Assembly: GCA_032207245.1 (NCBI GenBank)
Contig: CM063510.1
Location: 44,894,239 to 44,958,238 of the forward strand
Length of the DNA: 64,000 nucleotides
Direction of reading: 5' to 3'
From: Pardosa pseudoannulata
Lineage: Eukaryota > Arthropoda > Arachnida > Araneae > Lycosidae
Shown one piece after another: positions 12,609 through 24,253 of the stretch. Made by a program: the position numbers and the translations under genes. How positions within the stretch are numbered: the stretch's first letter is position 1; each line of letters starts with the position of its first letter. The notes beneath the pieces were generated by a model, which was not told the DNA's origin, did no database searches, and worked only from the letters and a program-made list of their open reading frames with translations.

Positions 12609-15600
12609 AGCTAAATATATATATTGTGTTTACTATATATTGCAGTACTTCATAACTACATAAAAATTTGCTACTAACTTTTTTATCTATTACACTTTAA
12701 AGTAACTGCAGTTAATAGATAAATTTTATTTGAATAAACTTACACAATTATTTTATCACTAATGATTCTTTTACCTTATAATATTACCCTAAAAATCAAA
12801 TTATTCTTATTCCATGATAGTTTCTTAATCAAAAAATATCTTACAGTATATTCAAACAACAGATGACAAGAATAAAATTTAAATTGCTTTTATTATATTT
12901 TAAATAATTTGAAGGCAAACACAGCAAGACCCTTTACTTCTCACCCCTGCTAGCAAGTAGAGGATGCTCTATGTGGCAGGATTATTGAACTATTTATTTT
13001 AGGAACTGGGAATTGCAAAGCACACAACTTTATTTTATAACATAATTTTTGTCATGGGAGAAAAGTGAATCTGAACTTTTGGTCATAAGGTTAATGCATA
13101 TATAAACATTTCAAAGGTGATTTACTTACAATAATAGGCAATCCAAAATATTCTTCTTTACAAACTGATATTATTAGTTCTGGCATTACCTGCATAAATC
13201 TTTTTGCCTTTGCTATGCAAATATTAGGTTGTTTTTGAAAATAATTCAGAGCTTTGTTGCTAGAAAAACCATAACATGAATTTTTGTACATGAGAATGCC
13301 AATTTCTTTCACAGCAGGAACAAGTATTCCCATACTACAGTAATAAGCACAAAATCCCTAAAATCAACAAAAATGAAATTAAACAAGAAAAAAGTTTAAG
13401 AACAAAAAGAAATTTTAAAATGAACATATATTTAACTATGTTAGCTAGTTATTAAATTTCTAAAGTATTATTTTTAATGCTAATAGTTTGATGACTTAAT
13501 ATTTTTCACAATGGGTATTTTTTATGTTTTAAAAATTATAACAAATTGTTTGCAATAAAGTGAAAAAAGGTCTTTTATTTAAATTTAAATAAATATTATA
13601 ACAAAATTATCTATCACTGAATATATTGCAAGTAAGAAAATTGAGAATTCAAAATTCATTTACAGTGTTAATAAAGAAAAATAGTTTTAAAATTCAGATG
13701 ATGATTCTTCTAAAGTACAAGAAGTATAAAGTTATTTACTATAATAAAAAAGATATATTGAAAAACTTATATTTTAAGAGAACAAGAATATTAAAAACTA
13801 TTACAATCAATGATAAAACATTTTAAAATCATTTTCTTTTGTATCTAATTTTTTAAAGCTTTAATATAAATTATAACTTTTAAAAATGCAAAGAAAAATC
13901 TACATATATTTAAAATTTTAATTGCTGCAAGATAAGTTTTTTTTTCTAGTTTACATACTTAATAAAGACAACTTTTTTTCTTAACAACACATAGAAAATA
14001 ATTAGTGTATTCCTTTCTCTGATACATAATTTTAAAAAAATCTTTGGAAAGTATTAATTTGATTTACATTCATTATATTTTACTCACTTAATCCTTTTGT
14101 GAAAACTACTTACCTGAATATCTAGTGTTACATTTGAAAAATTTTTAACACTATCAGGTTCTACAACTACTGGTGTATCATCAGTCATTTCAATTTCCAG
14201 CTCATCAGGTATTAAACTGTCATTTTCCTCAGTTTCAGGCATTTTTGCAACAATCTGAAAATATTTTAATGACCTAAACCAGGCTATGATCCCATAAAAA
14301 AATCAATTTTAAAAGCTTGTTACAGAGTACAATAAACATATTTATGTAAAATACAATAGGAAAATATACATACTTAATTTACCTCATGCATTTCCTTTAA
14401 TTCTGAAAACAAATTTGAATAAAAATCTAAAAGATAGCCTTCCGATTGCAAGCTTTTCCATGTCTGTCCAATTTCTTTATAAAATGGCTAAAAGAAATGA
14501 TTTCGTATATTCAATTTTTTAAATACTAACATAGGAAAGATTATAAAATTTTACTGATATGCTTTATAAAACATTAAAAAACTTCTTTTAAATTAGACAA
14601 TACAGCATCATAAAATTGTAAATGCATAGACAAAGTATAAACAATAAATAGACTGAATCATCCCTCAAGTTGAAAATGGGAACACAACCAATTATCAGTG
14701 GCTATTCTATCACATTCTATAATATTTAGCTAATAGAAGTGCATGTTTTCATACACCTGTAAGTCTTGGTATATTTTCATTCACTTTTTGTCTATGTGGT
14801 AGTTTTCTGTCCCACAGAGTAAAGAATCAATATAATTTTGAATTTGGTATATTTGTGAAATTGTTAATGGCTCAATTAGGATTACTTAAGTGCTGCTGCC
14901 ACTGTTTTCCCCAGACCTGTTTCCACTAGACTTTTTCCTTTTTCCTAAACTTTAAGAGGCTCTAATAGGTAGAAAATTTACAGACCTTTTATACATTCAA
15001 GCTGCTGTGACACAGGAATCAAGAGTCAGACAGAGAAGTTTTCAAGAGCTTTTGATAACTTGATCAAACATTGTCAGTGGTGCCTAGTATATGACAGGAA
15101 CTATTTGGAAGGATTGTACATTACCATGTAAGGTTTACTCAGTGTAAGAATTATTGATCATACATTGTAGTGTCTAGAACAAGCACTTTAGTAAAATTTC
15201 TGCAGTATTTTTTATCAGAAATTTTATTCAAATGTAAAAAAGATACTTTAATTATTGCTTTAAAATACTGGAATCCTAAAACATGCTCAAAATACATTGT
15301 ATATTATTAAAAATGTGTCTTAATAGTAATTTATTCAGCCATATTGCATAAACAAAATCATTTCTTTATTAAATAAGATTAATGAGCTAAAATTTCTAAC
15401 AATGCAATGAACATTAATAAAATAGACTGTGTTTTTTTAACTTAATTTGCATAAATGTATGCATATACAATACCATACAAAGACATGTAATGCAATGCAC
15501 TCATCTACTGATCATATACTCAATTTTTGTGGTAGTGTGAAGAGATTTTAGTGTACATATATATGTGTTTGTGTGTATATACATATATAAGTGAGTATGA

Positions 15601-16050
15601 GCTTTTATGTATGTATGCACATTCTTTATACAAATCCAGATAATTTGTGAAAAAAGTGCCAAATTTTTACACCACTATACCATGCAAAAAATATTGCTAT
15701 TAAAATGATCTCTATCCTGTGATTTCATTCTCTTACAGATATATTACCCTATCTAATCAGTAATAGATAACAAAACAGTATTATTAAAATATCTTAAAAT
15801 AAATTTTACTTCTAATGGCAGGGGCTGCATTTAACATACATATTTTTGCCAATTTCTTATAAGAGAACCATACTAGTTATCAAAACTACTTCTTACAATG
15901 TGACAGCATAAACATATCCAAGCTTTCACTGAGATTCAATTTCAAGTATACTTCAAAAATTGAGATTCTAAATAATTTATGACTATTTAATAGATATTGT
16001 CAGTATAAGTAATGTATATACAAATACATATATATACACTTATATCTATA

Positions 16051-16136
<86 letters not shown>

Positions 16137-19100
16137 CATACACACACATAAATATATTTCAATGCTTTAAAAATATTGAAACTTAAATATCATATTCATA
16201 AACACTGTAATATATTAAATATAACTTACATAAGCCTTGTCTGCTTTACAAAAGGGACCAGTCTTTAATATAGTATTTAATTCCTTTATACATATTGTAA
16301 ACTTATAATCAAGTCGATAAGTTTCAGATGCTATTTCATCAATATTTTCCTAGGGGAAAAAAAGAGAAATATCAACTGATTTTTAAATAATCTCAATTTT
16401 AACTATATTATTTAAAAGTTTACAACATATATTTTCAATACTTTATCACTTAAAAATAAGACTTAGATAACTATATATTATGACAAAATAAAAACACATA
16501 AAATATTAAAATACAGTATAGTTTCAAAATATTTTAATAAATTAATATACTTAAAGATGCTATATCATGATTTATTTGTAAATGAACTCAGTGGTAGAAA
16601 CTAACTAAAAATTAAAGGTTAAAAGAAAAAAAAAAGTTATCCTATAGCAATTACAATAGTTTTATTATTAGTTAGGAAGAATGAATGAAATGAGATATAC
16701 ATAAATCATAAAACTTGAAAGCATTTCAAAATTAAAGTTAATATTAATGATTATTATTTTCCTAATTAACAGTTATTAAAAACATAATGAAAAATGTAAA
16801 TTAATAAATTATCATATGAACAGTTTTATTGATAATATTTAGTATTACATGAAGTTATTGTAAAATATTTAAAGTAATTATTTTTCTTTAAATGACATAT
16901 TTCCTAAAAGTTCACTGTCATATATATACATGCATGCACACATACATACATACATATGTGTGTATGTATGTATAATTGTGAGAACAGATAGAAAGAGTTT
17001 TCTTAAAATTATAAACTTGTGAATAAATATCATTTATACAGAAAACTTTTACATTAGAAAAAAAGTCACATATTACAAATTGAAAAATTTTATATAAATC
17101 AAATTTCACTATAAAAATACATACTTACTTTCAATTTTTTAACAAAGGAATAATAGTTTGTAGTATTGATTAAAAGTTGTTTCTTGTATAGTAATTCTTC
17201 ACTATCTCCAGTTTTTGCAATTCTGTCTCTTAGATAAGCTACAAAATAGGCATATATCTCACATTAATATCACTACATTTAAAATTGCACCATACAAAGA
17301 AGTTTTACATCCTAAATGGTAACTATTTATACTTTAACAACTCTGAATTGAAAAACATTTCCTTAAATGTAAGAATGCCTTATTTCAAGCAGGAAAAAAA
17401 TTAAATTTTTTTAAAAATTAACATGAACATTTATTGTAAAATAGTACATATTTATAAATAGTACCGGGTGACCGAGCTCCGCTCGGAGAAAACAGGTATC
17501 GAAGCTAACTCGAAGATTTAAATTTTCAATTGTGATTTATGAAAACAATACATGCCATAAGAAAATTTGTGAAACCATTAGTGAAAAGATAACCGGTTAA
17601 AGTGCACCATTGTAAACTATTCTAAACAAAGTTGCTTGGAAAGGGAACTATTCTATACAAAGGTAAAGTTTGAAAAGTCATAGGAAATAAAATGTAATTG
17701 ATAACAAAAAATTATACAATTAAAGAAATGGTACAAATTGAGCAGTGTAAAGATTGAAGTGTGTTGAAGTTCAATATTTTTGACAAATTTATTTAGAAAA
17801 ACCAAACATATATACATACATAAGAAACATATTATAAACCTATAACAGCATAAACATAATAAACGTATTAATCATCGATTGCGAAGTCTTCCATGTTGTC
17901 CGGGTAGTTTCTTGTCGGAGAGGCAGGTGCGGCTGGTGAGTTTCTCTTGTTCAGGACTTCCTTCCATACGACGTTTCGGGTGTGGGTCGGATTCTCAGGA
18001 GGCAGCAGGACCTTCAACGCACTTTGACGCTTGACTCTTGAAAACGCGACGTAGAGCATTCTGTGTATGAAGACCGTCGTGAGGAAAAAATTCAGGGTGA
18101 AGAAGTACGGCAACTTTGACGGTCGGGTAAGCTTGATCGGCGTAATGGAGAAGCATTCTGACAATGACGGTATCTTCTAGCTGTCCATTTGCGGGTATAA
18201 TTGAGTTGATCGCTTGTTGTTCAAAAATTCCGGCTCCTTGAAGAATTTCATGTAGAGGTGCGTTCTGCATGTTGAAAATGTAGCTTGAAATCTGATGAAT
18301 GTTGAAATGTCGAACTTTGTTGACGGTGATTTGAAATCGAAATCAGTTCCTTAACACGTTCGCTGCCACCGACGCACTGGCGCGTCAGAGTGGCACCTCC
18401 TGGTATGCCGACGACGCACTAACGCTGCGACGGACTTTGATAAGTTATATGCTCTGTGTTTAGTGTGGCTTTGGAAATTGAACGGCGAGGTTGTTTCGGC
18501 ACGTTAGTGAAGCATTATTTTTTAATTTTTTGTGGTTGGTTTTCAAAATTTTTGTTTGCATTATTTTTTTTTTACTATATTGTTTATGTGTTATATATAC
18601 TTTGCTACATTAATTTAATATTTAGAGTTGATAGAAAATAAAAATGGAAACCGATATCAAGGAATAAAGACAAATCAATAAAGACTTTTATTATTATTAT
18701 TATTATTAATTCGTCAGAACTACAGCCAATCGATTCCTCGTGGTCGAAAACCCCCGGGTACCAATTTTCACTTGGTTTGGATGCATGAGAAAAAAGTTTG
18801 CCCGCACCGGGGTTCGAACCCGGCCCTATCTGTAGCGCAAAACTACGTGACCTTAGCGCGTCAAAACCGATGCCAATCGATTCCTCGTGACCAAAAACCC
18901 CAGATCCCCAAGTTTACTACAGTTTATTAATTCTGGGGCGATTTTCGACTTGACAACCATTCCTCGTATTATAGTATAGGATTATAAACTATTTTACAGA
19001 AAAATATCTTTACATATGGAATTTGAAACCTTCTTCGTGAGAAATCTATTCTAGTGTATACACATTTTTTTAATTCAACAAATCCAAAATAGAAGGATTA

Positions 19101-19432
19101 TTTCATTAATGATTATATGCATCTGGTCAAATGACAGATTAAATTTAGTATATCCATTTGATATGGGTTCTATGATCCAACTGTGTTAATTGCAGTGCTG
19201 CAGGAGAACTATAATCAATAAAATCATCTTTTAAAGCTAACTGTACAAATGACATCAATTTTGAGGTATGTTATAGATTTGCAGCATAGTTACACAAAAG
19301 GTCAAAAGTTGTTCATGATTTTCAAAAATCTTGTCATACTTTATCTAAAGTATCTAAATCACTAATAAATGACAAATATATTATTAAATATATGTATATG
19401 TATATATATGAAACTAATTCTACATTTTATAT

Positions 19433-19496
<64 letters not shown>

Positions 19497-22400
19497 TAGC
19501 ATTATTACCCACCATTGCCTAGGTATATATATAGATATGAAGTTTTGTATTCATGCCATTAAATTATTAAAAATGTTATGCTGTGGACACTATATTTCTT
19601 ATTTGGATTATAGTTAAATTTTGATTATAATACAAATTAAATAAAAAAATCACACATTATAGTGTTAAAAGGTACAACATTGAGTGTTTTATATATGATA
19701 CAAAACATTACTGATGAATAAATAATGACTAAAAATCAAACCACAGGACAATGGTTAAAAACACAGTTTAGAATTAAGCATAGAGATGTGAAGCATTTGC
19801 TGCTGTTTAATTCATGTTTCTAATTTTATTTACACAGATTTTGTAGTTGCCTTTAATCGTTATAAAAATAATATCAACTTTTGAATTTTTGAATTGAACT
19901 ATAAATTATATTTTTCTAGTGAATAAACAATAACTCACAATTAAATCATAGAACAATGTTTAAAACTACAGTTTAGCATTAATTCTCAAGACGAGAAGCC
20001 TTTGTTGCCTGTGGCATTAAAAAAAAAGATAAGATAAAAATTGCATGAGGTTTAGGAAATAAATGTTATCTATCCAATAAATTAGCAGCTTCATTACATT
20101 TTCTGAAGAAACTGACATTTAAAACATATATTACATGTTATTACATGCAAAAAGACAGAATCAACACTTATAAAAGAAAATGTTTAATGGCACACAATAA
20201 TCTTTTTCAACAGGATTGTCTGTCATGTAAAATGAAACATCATCTGGCATGATAAATTAAAAATAATTCCTAAAAAATTAATTGTGATCATATGCTTTTT
20301 TTTTTTTTTGAAAAATTAATTTTAAAAACTGAGTCCAACTTTCATTTTCTGGTATGTTGTCTTCATTGGATCCTAAACATTTACTGTGCCAAATTTGGCC
20401 CTTATTGGTGAAATGGTCTAGGATTCTGTAACAGGCAGATAGACACACAAATAATCTCTTTAATATAAATATGAGGAGAGATGAAAAAGTAAGGTTACCA
20501 GTAAAATATTTCTGGAGTTTTGTCAGTTATAGAGAAGTTACTAGTTTATTGTAAATCTAAGACATACAGTTGGCAACTATGTAAAGTTTCAGCCACTTTT
20601 CCCCTATTGCGATAGTGATATTAACACAAAGGTTAACTTGTTTTGAAAACTGGTCTCATGAAGAAATTACCTTTGTTTCATGGGTGAAATATTAACTGTG
20701 GCTGAAATTCATTGGCAGCTGGTAGAGCTTTACAGAGAAACTGTTGTGTTTCATCAGCATGGTGCAGAATAATGTCAAAGATTTGCAGCTGGTAGAGAAA
20801 TGATCACCAATGACTACTGGAACATCATCAACCAACCTCCCCCCAGTCTGGACCTTGAAGTGACTTTCACCTCTTTCCTTACTTGAAGGAGAGCACCTAG
20901 GAGGTCCAAGATTTGCTTCATACAAGGAGGAGAAATAGTTCATTGCAACATGGCTGAACACACAAGGATAGAATATTTGCCAGAACGAACTATTCAAACT
21001 CCTCCCACAAAGCAACAAGTATCTAAACTGATGTAGTGATTATGCCAAAAAATACCTGCATGTATAAATCAGTTGGCTGTATTGGTTGTAAGAAATAAAA
21101 TACACACATTTCACTACAAGTTTTGTAACTTTACTTTTTTATCATCCCTTGTATAGAGACAGATTGATTGATAGATAGGTAACAATATCTGGATGTAAGT
21201 ATTGAATTATATCAAATACAAGAAGATATAAATACAATATTATAACACATTGCATAACCTAATGTGAACTTTGTTCGGTTTTTAAGATTTCCCTAACAAA
21301 AATTATATTTATTCATTTAGAAAAAGGCAGAAGAAATTTTGATAAAGATCATAGAATTTTATATCTTAGTTGAAATAGACAAAATTTTAAATAGCAAGAA
21401 ATATTTATTTATTAACATAAAATATAATGCAGAAAATTTAAGTATGACTAAAAAAGTACATACTTTTCAAAATATTCATATCAACATACAAAATTTTTCT
21501 AGGTCTGATTTTAATTACAAAGTTTTCGACATTTATTCCAAAAATGTTGAATGTATAGATGAAAAAAAGGAAGAAAAATTTTTTTTAAAAATACACTATC
21601 TAGACTTACTCTGTAATTCATCTAACAACTCTTTTACTGTAATGATTTCTTCATGAATATCATCAGAAACTCTTGGCAAAGTTTCTTTCATCAACTTTCC
21701 AACTATTAAAAAAACTTTATATTATATCATGCTGAAATGTTTTTCAAAAATAGGAATAAACAATCTCTATGTCTTTATACAAAAAGTGTAATGATTCATA
21801 GTTTCTTTTAATTATGTATAGCCAAGAAACTATTTTTATATTTAAACTATAATTTTATAATTTATACCATTATTATACCATTGGGTTTATTTTAATTTCA
21901 TCTATTTCTAAATAAATACAATAAAACAGTGGGGATATTTAAATGTCCTACCATTCTCAGTGAGATATTACAAAGTCATTAAAAAAATAAAAACATTTAT
22001 TACAAGTCTTATAGAACAAAATTAAATTACCAATTTAAATTTACTGTTAATGTTAAAAGTCTTTAAACATTGGAAATCTTATGAATCTTTGAATTAATAA
22101 TAAAAACAAATGTACTTATTTTGAGGGTTTTATAGTTGCACATTTTTATTTATTTGTAAATAAATGAAGCTTTCTATATTAATAGCAATTTAAAAATTTA
22201 TAGTTTAAATTTGTAGTGAAAGAAACTTAAGAACACTTTTCTAAGAATTTTTGTATAAATACGTATAATTGTTAAAATAAGGAATACTAAGTGTGCAAAT
22301 AAACAAATAAATAAACCAAATCTACGAAGAAACATTATTAATTTAAATAAATCTATAAATAAGTTCATTTTTGTACTTAAAATCAGGATTAAAACCCATG

Positions 22401-23314
22401 TTATAAATTACTCCTGTTTTGCTACATATAAAGAAATATACAGTTCAGTAATTAATATTTAAAACATTACTTAAGTAACATGAAGAGTTTTTCATATATA
22501 TGCAAAAGTGATAAAGTATTTCCATGCCTAATTTATTTTCTTACAAAATAATTTATATTTTGATCTATGAAAGTAAAATATTCTAACACATCTCTTAAAA
22601 AGTGAAATTCTGTTTCACATTTCTAATAAATCAGAAAATTATCTTGTTAAAACTATGAATAAAAATTCTATTATTAATAAAACATGCTTTTATTAAAGTA
22701 ACATTTGAGCCCCTAACAGTAATAATTTAATAAAGAACTTCTTTGTTTTTCATTTACCATCAAACATAAATTTTCCTGCTTTATTACTGTACCAGGCATG
22801 CAAGCGTATCCCAGAGGCTATTGAAGATACTTCATTTATAAAAGAAGTCTTGATTTTCTGGTTATTGATAACAAAAGTTGAAAGTTCAGATGCTGGCAAA
22901 ACACTGTTGACAGCAGCTAAAATGAAGACATTAATTTTTGTCAGATCTTAACAAGTTCAATATATTAACAAATTATCAATTCCAAATTTTTCCCAATAAA
23001 ATTATAAATAAATAAAAAGTAAATTATACATTTTAATCAGATAATAATTCCTAATTTCTTCTAATAAGATAGTCTTACTTAAATAGTTTTTATTTTTCTT
23101 GGTAGTGATATTTTACAACATAAAGTTTTGATTATTAAAATAATTAAGAACTTTATATTTTAAACTATATACTTAATGTTTGAAGACTGACAATAAAAAA
23201 TAAATGCATTCTTTTATCAACAGTTCCCCCTCCCTTTAAACATCCTCACAAAAATCATTGTTAACTTTCAGAAATTTTGAATTAAAATTAATGAGTATGA
23301 AAAAAATAATAATA

Positions 23315-23345
<31 letters not shown>

Positions 23346-24197
23346 CATTGCATCTAAACTCATCACTCCCAATATTGTACCTGGCAGGCAGTAAATATTA
23401 TTTAAAGTAAAAGCTGCTTGAAGACCAAAGTAAATAAATATTTAAAATACTTTACTTTTGATTTCATCAAATGCTGAAAGGTCATCTTTGTCATCCATTC
23501 CTTCTTTAATTAAAATGAATTTAACTAAGTCATCATGCATATCAGAAAAATCTTCAGTGGGATTATGCCATACTTTTTTTAGTTTTTGCAGTAAGTGGTT
23601 ACAATTTTTCATTATTACATCTTTCTTGTGTTCTTTAAATTGATCTAAAATATAATTTACATAGCATAAGTTTAGATTTTTGTATGAAAAGTAAATACCT
23701 TAAAAATAAATTTAAAACATTTAGATAATCAAAGTCAAATGATTCATTTTAACTAAACTTTGAAAAAAAATTTAAAGTAAAGGTGATCAGTTTGAAAAGC
23801 AAAAATTTTCTTTAAAAAATTGTTATTTGAAAAAATCAAAATGAAAGAAAGCTTTTAAACTTCAGCCAAAATATAATTTCAAAAATTCTTTTTACTACAT
23901 TTACTGTCTGAAGACCAAGAAAAAAGTATTCAATTTGTGATATTTTCTGCTAATAAAAATTTAAATGATTCAGAATTTTAAAATTCATCAACAACATTAA
24001 TAAGTAGATTTAAAAAATATTTTTGTGCTTATTTCTTGGTTTCATAAATATTAAAATATGACAATGTACATACTTTTTACAGCATTGTTAAAAGTATAAT
24101 TAAAATTCTGTTTCAGATAAAATGAGAGAATAAATTTGGGACAATTCAGTAAAAGAATGAAGATAAAAATGCAGAATTCACTTAGGTTGTGAATAGT

Positions 24198-24253
<56 letters not shown>

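Larger units (their letters stand above)
17461..18985 (-). mobile_element. Degraded Helitron/Helentron-like element
   Basis: Read on the minus strand, the far end (17461-17490) carries a perfect GC-rich hairpin, CCGAGC-GGA-GCTCGG, close to the element edge, as in Helitron 3' ends. Internal minus-strand frames carry the end of a Pif1-type helicase. The opposite end, around 18950-18985, has a CTATACTATAATACGAGGAA-like sequence similar in style to Helentron 5' ends. The internal part also contains a tRNA-like B box and a duplicated block, so the element may be composite. The exact 5' border is uncertain. It lies in CFAP206 intron 6. Confidence 0.5.

Noticed and set aside
16918..17109. Palindromic CATA/TATG microsatellite near 16940-16975, considered as a hairpin element
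   Set aside because: The symmetry follows from adjacent complementary tetranucleotide runs.
21339..21656. 105-codon plus-strand frame
   Set aside because: It overlaps CFAP206 exon 6 antisense and has low-complexity AT-driven composition.
23458..23643. 61-codon plus-strand frame
   Set aside because: It is the exact antisense of CFAP206 exon 4.
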